NCBI RefSeq assembly: GCF_046237625.1
Contig: NZ_CP143545.1
Location: 496,001 to 560,000 of the forward strand
Source: Paraperibacillus esterisolvens
Lineage (GTDB): Bacteria > Bacillota > Bacilli > Bacillales > DSM-1321
Length of the DNA stretch: 64,000 nucleotides
Direction of reading: 5' to 3'
The notes under the pieces were generated by a model that saw nothing but the letters and a program-made list of their open reading frames with translations, was not told the DNA's origin and made no database searches. This document shows, one piece after another, positions 25,201 to 33,598 of this stretch; the first letter of the stretch is position 1; each line of letters opens with the position of its first letter. Made by a program: the position numbers and the translations under genes.

Positions 25201-25888
25201 CATAAAAGCCGTACACTTCCTGATTGGTCTTCATTTGTTTCTTATCAAGGAGTTCCGGCTCCCTGCTGTCCTTTTTCTGGACAGCAGCCTGTTTCTCAAG
25301 CGGCTCATTGACCGGGATAATTCCGCTCTCCTCTGTCTTTTTAGTAAGCTTAAGCCCGGGAAATGCCGGGTCGGCATTCAGGCTTTGGATAAAATAGGTA
25401 GAGACCAGGACAATCAGGATCGTAAAGCCGATGGTCATGCGCATAATGATCGACCAGCGTCTTTTTGCAGGGTCCAGGAACACCTGGTCCTGATTCTCGC
25501 CCTCTTTTTTGAGCCCTAGATTATAGAACCAGTGAAAGAAGAAATAACAGAGCAGCCCGACAACACCGCCAAGAAGTCCGGCTGCCAGGCTGTCCGAAGT
25601 TTGAAATCTCTCCTGGATCATGGAAAACAGTTGATAATTTTCCAGGGCGCCCATCTTAATACCGGGCAGGTCCCGCATATTCGGTATGAACGTCGTAATC
25701 AGCGCCCCCAGCAGCAGCGCAATGATATTTAGTCGGAATAAAAGTGAAAAGGCAATGAATAATGGAATCCGAAAAGAATCCAGCGGCAAAAATGCCAGAA
25801 AAAAACCAAGTGTACTTGCGACTGCCCCAGCATTGCCCGTTACAGGCGCAAGCAGGGAGCCGACCGTCCACCTAAACATTCGATTCAT
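22202..25888 (-). CDS. GH18 - polysaccharide deacetylase - GT2 membrane fusion protein
   Basis: A 1228-residue multidomain membrane protein. In order: a multi-helix membrane domain similar to DUF2062 (about 1-125) plus another membrane segment (about 165-185); an extracellular GH18/YaaH-like domain with catalytic DGINIDFEE (about 322-330); a CE4 polysaccharide deacetylase with SFDDGPDP (about 600-607), NHTYTHADM and FRPPYTAGS; a membrane segment (about 835-855); a cytoplasmic family 2 glycosyltransferase with SVVIAAYNEE (about 866), DADT and QRYRW (about 1077); and C-terminal membrane helices. This suggests synthesis, export, deacetylation and trimming of a beta-linked GlcNAc-type polymer by one chain. 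AGGAGG precedes the ATG. It is monocistronic. Confidence 0.9.
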   Translation of the reverse strand: MNRMFRWTVGSLLAPVTGNAGAVASTLGFFLAFLPLDSFRIPLFIAFSLLFRLNIIALLLGALITTFIPNMRDLPGIKMGALENYQLFSMIQERFQTSDSLAAGLLGGVVGLLCYFFFHWFYNLGLKKEGENQDQVFLDPAKRRWSIIMRMTIGFTILIVLVSTYFIQSLNADPAFPGLKLTKKTEESGIIPVNEPLEKQAAVQKKDSREPELLDKKQMKTNQEVYGFYVNWDKNSKASFKQNMNSLTTVVPEWLQLTPDLTLKTNTDIEIADRARASDVKVLPLVNNFIDNKWDGNLLHRLFTTPGAEDKFIERMLAYVTIMKFDGINIDFEEVHAKDRMQFTQFMDKVYRAFHKKGLMVTVDVPPDNPSFDYRSLSASADRMFIMMYDHHYSMSRPGPIASTQWVKEKLRKLEIPPDKLVVSLGNYGYDWEEGTKKPATELAFRDIMQLGSRTDLKIHWHEQFGNPYFQYKKDGKNHMVWFLDGASFYNQMKLAAGGGAAGIAVWRLGSEDPAIWKYINKPKEIQDPSRALGSLAAPEPVHYSGKGEIVELASSAQPGKRNIIAGHDGLIQTGSYEKLPKPYEVVRHGNTRGKKIVLSFDDGPDPAYTPKILDILDKNEIKGTFFIIGENALMHPELVKRLHREGHEIGNHTYTHADMAKSTAYQTKMELNATQRLFQGITGHSMTLFRPPYTAGSSPRTREELTPIERAQELGYTMVSKEIDGGDWKGIQGSDIVAEVLKQLPNGNIILLHDSGGDRTSTIDALPVIIKELKDRGYTFTTVGGLLGRSESEIMPAANPDSPYLIYDKAVFMVMKAWHSGLSILFYSAIFLGILRLIVFIYLSRKQIKRYKAKEADPGYTPNVSVVIAAYNEERVICKTIQSILESHYKNFEILVIDDGSKDGTAAIVQAAYAGQPLVRLIRKPNGGKSSAVNLGFKEARGEIVVALDADTLIAEDAITLLVQHFKQENVAAVSGNVKVGNRNNLLTRWQHIEYVTGFNLERRAFAALNCITVVPGAIGAWRKSAVEKAGYFQEDTLAEDTDITLTLLRSGHRIEFEEKAYAYTEAPEDIRSLAKQRYRWVYGTLQCLWKHRTALFNKKNKSLGYVALPNMWIFQYVYQTIAPLADLLFILAFFNTRPEKAAIGFGFFYLLDLCAALYAFRLEKESPRPLVSLFLQRILYKHLMTYVVIKSILSALRGVTVGWGKLKRKGNATQETSIVEDREEAV

Positions 25889-26159
25889 GAAAATATCCTC
25901 CTAAGGTGCCGTGTTAAATATGTATGGATGGTTTGATAAGTATGTAAAAAATAGCGGTACATAAAAAAAGACCAACAACAAAGTCTTAGGAAAGAGAGAT
26001 TGAATTGTGGGGGTAGGCTGCCAGGTTTCTAGTTTGATTTTTGTTGGAAAAAGGAGGTTCTGACTGTCAAAAATACTTTATAAGGTACAAACTGGAAGGA
26101 AGGGTTTTAATACTCTGACATAATGAGAGCTGAAAATTAGAAATGAGGCGGGGATTATA

Positions 26160-26576
26160 GTGGATAAAGAGAGAGAAAAGGTGATAGTAAAAGCCTTTTT
26201 CACGAAAAGGCTCCAGGACAGGGTAATATTCGAACTGTCTTCAGCTAAGAAGCGTAAAGATGCCCTAAGCCGTCTATGTCATTCTTATAGAGAAACCCTG
26301 CGGGAAGAATATCTGTTCAGCATTCCAAAACCAAACTCAGATCCTCAAGTAATAGAAAAGCTGTTAAAGCAAAATGGCGCAGGGGATACCTGCTATGTTA
26401 TTTCCTGGGATGAAGAAATAGACGGCAGAGAACTGAACCTGGCCCCTGCCCTGGAACGGGCTGTAGGAATGGGAATGCCTTCCTTGATTTCCTGTATTCC
26501 AGGCCAACTTGCCTTTTTTGAGGCTGAACAGGAGGTTCTGCCTTCTCCAAGGTTTTTATTGAAACGGCCGCAATAA
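26160..26576 (+). CDS. conserved hypothetical protein
   Basis: A 138-residue soluble protein, not recognised by name. It starts at GTG behind AGGCGGGG and shows a basic N-terminal helix region (KAFFTKRLQDRVIFELSSAK) and a central CYVISWDEEIDGRE motif. The layout resembles small Firmicutes proteins of unknown role that accompany immunity or DUF4240 genes; the gene after it is indeed a DUF4240 member 82 bases downstream. Confidence 0.6.
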   Translation: MDKEREKVIVKAFFTKRLQDRVIFELSSAKKRKDALSRLCHSYRETLREEYLFSIPKPNSDPQVIEKLLKQNGAGDTCYVISWDEEIDGRELNLAPALERAVGMGMPSLISCIPGQLAFFEAEQEVLPSPRFLLKRPQ

Positions 26577-26658
26577 AATAAATGGGAGCAGGAAAGAGAA
26601 GGAAGCCGCGTATAGAATGTCGAAATTAAGCATTAATAAAATTTTGGAGGTTTTTATA

Positions 26659-27207
26659 ATGGACCAGCAGGAATTTTGGAGTTTAATTGAAAAGTCCAGG
26701 AAAGCTGATGAATCGGCGGACTGGTTGACAGAGGAATTGTCTCAAAAAGGATTAGAGGAAGTTATAGATTTCGAATTTGTGTTTCAGAGTTTAATGAACG
26801 CCAGCTATACATCACGTTTATGGGGAGCGGCATTTGTTTTGATGGGCGGCTGTTCGGACGATGCATTTGATTATTTCCGCGGGTGGCTGATCGGCCAGGG
26901 AGAAGAAATATTTCATAAAGTCATGAAAGACCCTGAATTTCTAGCAGAATATATAAATGGAGATAACCTTGATGAAGAAGGATTTCCACAAAACGAAGAA
27001 TTGCTTTCAGTTGGAATGGATGCATATACCCTCATTAAGAAGGGGGATACAGAATGGGATGACAAAATCTATGATGAGTTATTAGCGGACCTTGAGAATA
27101 AGGGGCTGCAGCCTGCTGATGAAATAGATTTTGACTGGGAAGAAGATGAACTGGAAAGCTTATTTCCTATCTTATGGGAAAGGTTTGGGGAAGAACCATT
27201 AGGTTAA
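26659..27207 (+). CDS. DUF4240 domain-containing protein
   Basis: A 182-residue acidic protein. MDQQEFWSLIEKSRKADES at the start and GGCSDDAFDYFRGWLIGQGE (about residues 76-95) are hallmarks of DUF4240. GGAGG eight bases upstream fixes the ATG at 26659; a frame 42 bases longer lacks a site. The C-terminus is strongly acidic (DEIDFDWEEDELESLFPI). Family function unknown; members are often scattered accessory genes. Confidence 0.85.
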   Translation: MDQQEFWSLIEKSRKADESADWLTEELSQKGLEEVIDFEFVFQSLMNASYTSRLWGAAFVLMGGCSDDAFDYFRGWLIGQGEEIFHKVMKDPEFLAEYINGDNLDEEGFPQNEELLSVGMDAYTLIKKGDTEWDDKIYDELLADLENKGLQPADEIDFDWEEDELESLFPILWERFGEEPLG

Positions 27208-27339
27208 AAGTCTTTTCCCGGAGTCTGGCTATATTACTATTTTCATTGACCTAGGGGTAACTTTAGCGGAATGTTTTTATCCTTTAATAGACATTGAGAC
27301 AGAAGCGGGGAGAAGAAGTATAGATAAGGGGGAAACTCT

Positions 27340-28593
27340 ATGAACGTAACAAAACTGCCGGCTGGAGCGAACGCGCCAGTTGCCAAAACTGGAAAAGTGG
27401 AACTAAGGGTGGAATGGAACCAGTCACCCTGCGACCTGGATATTGCGAACTTTATGGTGGGAAATAACGGGAAGGTTCCGTCTGACGATTACATGATCTT
27501 CTATAACCAGCCTGAAGATCCGGAAAGAAGCGTAAGCTTTTCAAATACCGGAGCTAATGCCGTAAGATTTTCCATCGATTTGGACAGGATTTCTCCATCC
27601 ATTGAAAAATGTGTGTTCACAGCAACTCTAGATGGAGCTGGAACATTCAGCGGTGTCGAGGGCTGCAGGCTGATAGTAAAAACAGATGGTAATGAAATTG
27701 TATACGAAGTAACCGGTGCATCTAAAGAACGGGCACTTGTTGTGGCAGAACTCTACAAGCATTCATCAGGATATAAGATCAGGGGTATTGGACGAGGCTT
27801 CAACGGCGGATTAAAGCCGCTGGCTGAAGCACATGGAGTGGCCGTGGAGGATGAGGCGCCGGCACCTTCGCCGCAGCCGGCTCCGGCACCTGTAAAAGTC
27901 AATTTAACAAAGATTGATCTGTTAAAGGAAAAAGTGGTTGTTTCTCTTGAGAAGAAAAACCTTCGGACAGAAAAAGCGCGTGTTGTGGCCGTTCTGGATG
28001 CGTCAGGGTCAATGGCTGGCTTATACCGGAAAGGGACGGTCCAGCGTGCATTTGAACGTGCGCTTGCTGTTGCTGCTTGCTTTGACGATGACGGCGAGAT
28101 GGATGTGTTTTTCTTTGCAGACAAGACATTCAACGCGCCAAGCGTAACCGAGAGGGATTTTGAAAACTACATAGAAAGAACTTATCCTGGTCCCGGAATT
28201 ACGAAGAAACCAAGAATTGGATATGGGAACAACGAACCGGACGTGATGGCGAAGGTGATCCGGAAATATACTAAAGAAATGCCGCGGTATGATATTCCCA
28301 CGTATGTTCTCTTCTTCAGTGACGGAGGCATTTATAAAGACAAGGAAATTGGAAAACTCTTGAAAGAAGCTTCCAGCAAAAATATTTTCTGGCAGTTCAT
28401 CGGAATAGGAAAAGCCAAATTCGGAATTCTTCAGAAATTGGATGATCTGCCGGGACGTGAGGTGGACAATGCGGATTTCTTCAGCTTTAGAGATCTCGAT
28501 AAAGTGACAGATGAAGAGCTGTATGACCGCTTATTCAATGAGTTCCCTGGATGGCTTAGAGAAGTTCGGAGAAAGGGAATTTTAGCCCAGTAA
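27340..28593 (+). CDS. TerD-like and VWA domain protein
   Basis: A 417-residue cytoplasmic protein joining an N-terminal TerD-like calcium-binding fold (about 5-150; CDLDIANFMVGNNGKV and FYNQPEDPERSV) through a Pro/Ala linker (APAPSPQPAPAP) to a von Willebrand A domain (about 205-400) with the MIDAS motif DASGS at about 220-224 and a later FSDGG loop. This is the domain content of TerF/TerY-type tellurium and stress resistance proteins. The usual partners TerA, TerB, TerC-E and the PP2C/kinase module are not next to it. The ATG has a GGGGGAAA site, so it looks monocistronic or leads a unit with the following hydrolase. Confidence 0.88.
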   Translation: MNVTKLPAGANAPVAKTGKVELRVEWNQSPCDLDIANFMVGNNGKVPSDDYMIFYNQPEDPERSVSFSNTGANAVRFSIDLDRISPSIEKCVFTATLDGAGTFSGVEGCRLIVKTDGNEIVYEVTGASKERALVVAELYKHSSGYKIRGIGRGFNGGLKPLAEAHGVAVEDEAPAPSPQPAPAPVKVNLTKIDLLKEKVVVSLEKKNLRTEKARVVAVLDASGSMAGLYRKGTVQRAFERALAVAACFDDDGEMDVFFFADKTFNAPSVTERDFENYIERTYPGPGITKKPRIGYGNNEPDVMAKVIRKYTKEMPRYDIPTYVLFFSDGGIYKDKEIGKLLKEASSKNIFWQFIGIGKAKFGILQKLDDLPGREVDNADFFSFRDLDKVTDEELYDRLFNEFPGWLREVRRKGILAQ

Positions 28594-28637
28594 AGGTGTC
28601 CGGGAACCCGGAGTAATAATAGAGGCAGGGAGAAATC

Positions 28638-29498
28638 ATGAAGCAATCCACCGTCAGAATAGAAGGAAAGAATGTTCATTATTATGAATGGGGAACAAAG
28701 AATAACCCGGCTATAATCTGTTTCCATGGACTCGGGAATAGTGGTGCTTCCTTTTCAGAGCTAGCTGAGCATCTAAATGAGCATTATCATATCATTTCTT
28801 TTGATAATCCAGGTCATGGAAAGACGTCTTCATTTGAAAAGGAAGAGGAATATCTATTCTCAAATATAGCGAATTGGTATAACCGTGTACTTCAGCTTGT
28901 AATAAGCGGGCCGTTCTATATTTTAGGTCATTCCTGGGGAGCTGATATTGCCTTGCATTATGCAAAACAGTTTCCTGAAAAAGTAAAGGGAATCATCCTC
29001 CTTGACGGCGGCTATACATTCCCGGATTATCAGGATGATATGACCTTTTCAAAGGTATACGAAGGGTGGGAACATTATCTCGATCATTCTTCTGTTTTCA
29101 ACACTTGGACAGAGGTTGAAAATGAGTATAAAGCCTACTCAAAAAGATGGAATGAAACAATTGAATACATGGTCTCGGCAAACTTTACTAAAAAAAACAC
29201 ATATGAACTGATCAGTTCAAAGTTTTCGGTATTATCGATAATTAAAGCCTTCTTTAAAGAAGGCTTTACAACAACGTATGAATATATAAAGTCTCCATTA
29301 TTGCTGATTCATGCAACTCTGCCGATTGAATTAGAACATGCCAGAGAGAAGGGGATCAATCATCTGAAGCAGAGCATCAGTGATGTAACGATTATCCCTA
29401 TGGATGAAACGGGACATATGGTCCAATGGGATGATCCTGGATTCGTTGCTGATGAAATTCATAAGTGGATAAAAAAACTTATTGAAGCAGCCGTATAG
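28638..29498 (+). CDS. alpha/beta hydrolase
   Basis: A 286-residue soluble alpha/beta hydrolase. The oxyanion HG motif is ICFHGLGNSG, the nucleophile elbow GHSWGAD (Ser near 98), and the late catalytic His lies in MDETGHMVQWDDP. It fits the broad esterase/peptidase S33 group; the substrate is unknown. The start follows GGCAGGGAG. It is 44 bases after the TerD-VWA gene; a small hairpin without a T-run between them may not stop transcription. Confidence 0.9.
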   Translation: MKQSTVRIEGKNVHYYEWGTKNNPAIICFHGLGNSGASFSELAEHLNEHYHIISFDNPGHGKTSSFEKEEEYLFSNIANWYNRVLQLVISGPFYILGHSWGADIALHYAKQFPEKVKGIILLDGGYTFPDYQDDMTFSKVYEGWEHYLDHSSVFNTWTEVENEYKAYSKRWNETIEYMVSANFTKKNTYELISSKFSVLSIIKAFFKEGFTTTYEYIKSPLLLIHATLPIELEHAREKGINHLKQSISDVTIIPMDETGHMVQWDDPGFVADEIHKWIKKLIEAAV

Positions 29499-29593
29499 CC
29501 TCTGGTTCATTGGGGTATTTTTGAAACACTTCTATACATCGTGCGTATATAGAGTTAAGGGAACACCAATAAGAAAGAAGGAGGCGGGAAACC

Positions 29594-29857
29594 ATGGGCT
29601 TATACGCAACCCTGGCGGTTATCGGCTGCTATATCTTATTATCAATTATCCTTTTACCCATGCAATATAAATATATTAAACAAGTAAAAGAGATCGACGC
29701 AAGAAGTAAAGAACTAGGATTAACTAAGGAAGAATACTACGACAAAATGAGTTTTGAAATGCAGGAATTACATTTTAATGCACAAGGAAATCCTCTGTTT
29801 ATAGGAGCAAACCTTTTAGCTACTCTTCTGTATAATTGGAGACAAAAAAGAAATTAA
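29594..29857 (+). CDS. small membrane protein, DUF3949-like
   Basis: An 87-residue protein with one N-terminal membrane helix (about 4-22), then a cytoplasmic QYKYIKQVKEIDAR helix and the motif NAQGNPLFIGANLLATLLYN. The pattern resembles the Bacillus DUF3949 family, but this is from memory. GGAGGCGGG precedes the ATG. Role unknown. A terminator follows. Confidence 0.6.
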   Translation: MGLYATLAVIGCYILLSIILLPMQYKYIKQVKEIDARSKELGLTKEEYYDKMSFEMQELHFNAQGNPLFIGANLLATLLYNWRQKRN

Positions 29858-29870
29858 GGTAAATGAGTTA

Positions 29871-29895
29871 AAAGGTTGCTTTAGCAGCCTTTTTC
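29871..29895 (+). terminator. short terminator
   Basis: AAAGGTTGC / GCAGCCTTT hairpin (one wobble) with TTTA loop and a T-run. Confidence 0.6.
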
Positions 29896-29922
29896 TGTGG
29901 AGAAGAAAGGAGTGAAATTTAA

Positions 29923-30717
29923 ATGCCCAATCCGCACAATGAAGAAAAGTTAACAGGAGGAAACGTTTCAAGCGTATATCGTTCGGAGGATACGGTACGA
30001 CGGGAATTAAAGCCCGGCAGTGAGAGGATACATAGATTATTACAGCATCTTGAAAGCAAGGGCTTTGATTATGCCCCGATGTTTTTAGGGATAGATGAGA
30101 AAAATAGAGAAATATTATCCTATCTTGAAGGAGAAGCCGGACACTATCCTCTAAAAGAATATATGTGGTCCCATGATGCTTTAAAGGGAATAGCCGCAAT
30201 GCTCCGTCAATATCATGATGCTGTGAGTGATTTTCCCTCATTAAATGAGTGGCCGCCCATGGATAACACTCCGGATCCAGTTGAGGTTGTATGCCATAAT
30301 GACTTTGCAGTTTATAACATCATATTCAAGCATGAAAGGCCCGCTGGCATTATTGATTTTGATGTAGCAGCTCCCGGACCAAGACTTTGGGACATTGCCT
30401 ATACTCTCTACACTTGTGTTCCATTAAGCAGACATTATTATACTGAAAAAGGCGAGGAAGTTCCTTATACCCAGGCACATGGTGCTGAACGTATAAGGGA
30501 AAGAGTGGATCTGTTTTTTGAATCCTACGGTATGGAGGGAATGAAAGACAGATATTTAGATATGGTCCTGCTCCGATTGGAAGGGTTGTGCAGATACATG
30601 AAGAGAAAAGCAGGTGAAGGAGACCCCGCTTTTCAGAAGATGTTAGACGAAGGCCATTATGAACATTATCAAAGGGATATTAAATTTATACGAGAACATG
30701 GAAGGGATTGGATATAA
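29923..30717 (+). CDS. aminoglycoside phosphotransferase-fold kinase
   Basis: A 264-residue protein of the APH/choline-kinase fold. The catalytic loop is VVCHNDFAVYNIIF (Brenner HxDxxxxN; Asp near 126, Asn near 131), followed by the metal-binding IIDFDVAAPGP (about 143-153). The N-terminal nucleotide loop GGNVSSVYR is short. Substrate unknown: such proteins phosphorylate antibiotics, choline or macrolide-like small molecules. Resistance should not be assumed. AAGGAG precedes the ATG. Confidence 0.85.
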   Translation: MPNPHNEEKLTGGNVSSVYRSEDTVRRELKPGSERIHRLLQHLESKGFDYAPMFLGIDEKNREILSYLEGEAGHYPLKEYMWSHDALKGIAAMLRQYHDAVSDFPSLNEWPPMDNTPDPVEVVCHNDFAVYNIIFKHERPAGIIDFDVAAPGPRLWDIAYTLYTCVPLSRHYYTEKGEEVPYTQAHGAERIRERVDLFFESYGMEGMKDRYLDMVLLRLEGLCRYMKRKAGEGDPAFQKMLDEGHYEHYQRDIKFIREHGRDWI

Positions 30718-30979
30718 AAAGATGAAGTTTTAATTAAAAACGGGAAGCTTAACGGGCATTAGATGTAAAAAATCTATAATGCTAGAGCTGGTACTCACGT
30801 CTAAAACTATGGATACCAACAAGGGACTGACCGATGTGAAATAAGGTTATATAGAAGAAAAACAATAAAATCATAGATTGAATGATGGTACCTGCCGGTT
30901 ATAATGATAAGTAAGACATGAGTGCGTATACAACCAGAGGTTTAAGATAGTGGCCAATCTAACTAAACAGGAGGAACCT

Positions 30980-31375
30980 ATGGGGAGAGTAGTACATTTT
31001 GAAATCCATGTAAGTGACATGGAACGGGCAAAGAATTTTTATGGAGAAGTATTCGGCTGGACCTTTCAGGATTGGAGTGATTTTGCGGGAATACCTTACT
31101 TTGGGGCTGTGACGGGCCAAGAGGGGGAACTTGGAATTGATGGTGCTCTGATGCAGCGGCAAGGTCATGCGCCGGGAACAGGACAGCCTTTAAACGGGTT
31201 TGCCTGTACAATGGGCGTGGAGAATTACGATGTAACAGAAGCGAAGATTCTGGCAAATGGCGGCACGATGGCACTGGCTAAATATGCACTGCCTGGGATG
31301 GCGTGGCAGGGCTATTACATCGACACAGAAGGAAATACATTCGGGATTCATCAGCCTGATGCAAATGCAAAATAG
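30980..31375 (+). CDS. VOC family protein
   Basis: A 131-residue glyoxalase-fold protein. It has the MGRVVHFEIHVSDMERAKNFY start, FGWTFQDW, and the closing motif GYYIDTEGNTFGIHQPD; the His in FEIHV and the acidic residue pattern match the metal site of the VOC fold. Closest in form to the PhnB/27-kDa antigen-like VOC proteins. The ATG at 30980 is fixed by AGGAGGA. The 262-bp leader resembles the leader of the lipoprotein gene at 31688 in a few short blocks. Confidence 0.87.
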   Translation: MGRVVHFEIHVSDMERAKNFYGEVFGWTFQDWSDFAGIPYFGAVTGQEGELGIDGALMQRQGHAPGTGQPLNGFACTMGVENYDVTEAKILANGGTMALAKYALPGMAWQGYYIDTEGNTFGIHQPDANAK

Positions 31376-31687
31376 GAAGAAGCAGTATAGTCTTAACACA
31401 AAACATTTAGTTTGGGAAGGCGGGGTTCACCGCCTTTCCTTTTTTGATGGTCAGGTGAAAGCCATTTAGTTCCAAACTCTTTCAGAGCTGATGCCTAAAG
31501 CGGGAAGCTTAAAATATGGTGAAAAATAGACGGGTTTATGCCGATAATACATAGGAAGGTACAATAAATACCTGATACCTGTTTATAATGATTTAAATTT
31601 GACAGGACCTATCCAAAAGGGGATAAAGCTTACTGGATATAACAACCGAGTGTTAACGAAATCAGATACATCAAAAGGGGAAATCAT
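31376..31687. other. intergenic region between VOC and lipoprotein genes
   Basis: It holds the VOC terminator at 31414-31446 and then an AT-rich leader for the lipoprotein gene with TTATAATGAT near 31580. No gene was seen. Confidence 0.5.
31414..31446 (+). terminator. terminator after VOC gene
   Basis: GGGAAGGCGG / CCGCCTTTCC stem with a short loop and TTTTTT. Confidence 0.75.
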
Positions 31688-32728
31688 ATGAAAATAAATC
31701 GTTTTGCTTCTATTGTACTGGCGTCCGCTCTATCGTTCGGACTGATAGGATGCCAGGCGGAAGGCAGCGTAGAGGAGAAGGGCAGTACAACAGCTGTAAA
31801 GGCGATGGAAACAGGGAAACTTGCTCTTGCGGATGCTGACTTTGATAAGGCAAAAAGTAATTTTGAGCTGGCCGTAGCCGAGGAGAAAGAAAATATGGAT
31901 GCAAAAAACTGGCTGCAGATGGCTAAGAATATGGATGTGCTGTCCACTCATCTGGAAAACAATGAGATTGATAAAGCGGACGCCATCCTTTCCGTCATTA
32001 AGGAAGATGAATTATATGGGGCCATGAAAAGCCAGATTGACGGCTATGAGGCAGAGCTCACCTCCATGAAAGCAGCTAAGGATAAGCTGGATGATGAGAT
32101 AGCAGCGATGAATCAGCATTTGGATGAAGGTTCATATGATGAGGTCATCGAGCAGGGAACTGAACTGAAGGCTGGCCAAAATATGACAGAGGAGCAGCTA
32201 ACGGCCCTCAACAGTATCGTAAGGAATGCCACTGCTAAAAAAGATGCTGCCGGAACAAAAAAACCGGAAACTCCACAGGAAAAAGCTCCACAGGAAGAAT
32301 ATAAAGGAAAATTCTTTTATAGCCCCTATACGAATTCGCGATTCGGATTCACTGTGGAAGTACCTGCGACGTTCACAGCCGGCCCGGCACCTGACAACAA
32401 TGATGGAAGGGAATTCTACAGCGGGGATGCAGTCATTACCGCATATGGAAGTCACATTAATATAATAGAAGATAATGAGACAATTGAAACGTATTATAAC
32501 CGGGCACTGGATAATCTCACAGTCCCAGCTTCCTACCAAAAGCTGGGGACCGACTGGTATGTAGTCTCCTATATGGACGGAAGCAATATTGTCTATGAAA
32601 AAGCGGTGATCGGCGAAGATATTATCTCTCATCTGACAATCACTTATCCTTCCCGTGCAAAAGCATTTTACGACCCTATGGTCACGCATGTCTCCAAGAC
32701 CTTTAAGGGCGGCCAAACAGAGCTATAG
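31688..32728 (+). CDS. lipoprotein with helical repeat region, unknown
   Basis: A 346-residue lipoprotein. Lipobox LIGC gives Cys near residue 22. A helical, TPR-like region follows (about 35-190; AMETGKLALADADFDKAKSN, then FELAVAEEKENMDAKNW), a Lys/Pro linker (KKPETPQEKAPQE), and a C-terminal domain (about 210-346) with SRFGFTVEVPATF and ITYPSRAKAFYDPMVTHVSK, reminiscent of small extracytoplasmic domains in Bacillus lipoproteins. AAAGGGG precedes the ATG. A zinc-ribbon membrane protein follows 59 bases later and could be co-transcribed. No specific function is known. Confidence 0.7.
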   Translation: MKINRFASIVLASALSFGLIGCQAEGSVEEKGSTTAVKAMETGKLALADADFDKAKSNFELAVAEEKENMDAKNWLQMAKNMDVLSTHLENNEIDKADAILSVIKEDELYGAMKSQIDGYEAELTSMKAAKDKLDDEIAAMNQHLDEGSYDEVIEQGTELKAGQNMTEEQLTALNSIVRNATAKKDAAGTKKPETPQEKAPQEEYKGKFFYSPYTNSRFGFTVEVPATFTAGPAPDNNDGREFYSGDAVITAYGSHINIIEDNETIETYYNRALDNLTVPASYQKLGTDWYVVSYMDGSNIVYEKAVIGEDIISHLTITYPSRAKAFYDPMVTHVSKTFKGGQTEL

Positions 32729-32787
32729 ACGGGCAATCATTTATTACTATTTTAACCTAACAATCTTAGATAACCTGGAGGATTTTT

Positions 32788-33492
32788 ATGAGCTTTTGTA
32801 CACATTGCGGCAGTTCCCTCCCCACAGGGGCACAATTTTGCGGCGACTGCGGGTCGGCCACTGTAAGGGGAAGCAGGACAGCAGAGACGCTGCCGGCAGC
32901 GCTGGAACAAATGGTGCCTGCTGGAGCTCCAGAGCCAGCAGGGACCGTCCAATCAGGCCTCCTGAATAAATATGGCAGGAAGAAGGTCGGGATTGCGGCG
33001 GCGGTGGCGGCCGTTATCTGCGCTGCTTTCTATATAATGTCGCCTAAACAGCTGAATGAACAGGAATACAGCCGGCTGGCTATTGATTTAATAGTGAAAG
33101 GGAAAATTGCACAGGATGAGTTCCGGGATACGGTGGATGACTCTGGCGTTCATATCGGCCTTGAGCCCGATTGGTTGGAGGAATATAAAAAATTACAAGG
33201 CCCTGCTAAGGAGCTTGTGAAAGATTACGAAGAAATCGTGGAGGAGCTTGAGGATGTGAAGCCGCCGGAAACCTTTAAGTATGAGCATGAAAACCTCCTG
33301 AAGGCCTTTAGTGCCCACGGGAACATGGCATCCAATATCCGGTCATATATGGCGACAGGTGATGAAGAATACATGGAGTTAACTGATGAGTATGAAGATA
33401 AGGCGGATGAATATCTAGAGGGGTCAATCTTCGTGACCGACAGATATCAGGAAAAAATCATGGATCGCTACAGGGCCATTGGGGAAAATTAA
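32788..33492 (+). CDS. zinc-ribbon membrane protein, unknown
   Basis: A 234-residue protein with an N-terminal double zinc ribbon half (CTHCGSSLPTGAQFCGDCGS, four Cys at about 4, 7, 18 and 21), a linker, one membrane helix (about 69-85; GIAAAVAAVICAAFYIM) and an acidic helical extracytoplasmic domain (about 90-234; EEYKKLQGPAKELVKDYEEI). This is the common zinc-ribbon plus TM sensor or scaffold layout of Firmicutes. GGAGG precedes the ATG. It is transcribed with, or just after, the upstream lipoprotein gene. Confidence 0.75.
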   Translation: MSFCTHCGSSLPTGAQFCGDCGSATVRGSRTAETLPAALEQMVPAGAPEPAGTVQSGLLNKYGRKKVGIAAAVAAVICAAFYIMSPKQLNEQEYSRLAIDLIVKGKIAQDEFRDTVDDSGVHIGLEPDWLEEYKKLQGPAKELVKDYEEIVEELEDVKPPETFKYEHENLLKAFSAHGNMASNIRSYMATGDEEYMELTDEYEDKADEYLEGSIFVTDRYQEKIMDRYRAIGEN

Positions 33493-33521
33493 AGTTTGGG
33501 CGGTTATTGATAAAGTGGCAG

Positions 33522-33553
33522 AGAGTCTGAACAAACTGTTCAGACTCTTTTTG
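33522..33553 (+). terminator. terminator after zinc-ribbon gene
   Basis: GAGTCTGAAC / GTTCAGACTC, a 10-bp perfect stem with a 5-nt loop and a T5 run. Confidence 0.8.
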
Positions 33554-33569
33554 ATTTAGAACCGCCGGC

Positions 33570-33598
33570 ATGACAACCCCGGCATCTTAAGCTATAAT
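33570..33598 (+). promoter_or_regulatory. sigma-A promoter of metNIQ
   Basis: ATGACA and a perfect TATAAT are separated by 17 bp, giving a leader of about 40 nt before metN, too short for an S-box riboswitch. Confidence 0.65.

Noticed and set aside
29923..30717. Aminoglycoside resistance gene
   Set aside because: Only the APH fold and catalytic motifs are visible; the protein does not match a resistance enzyme that I recognise and such folds have many other roles.
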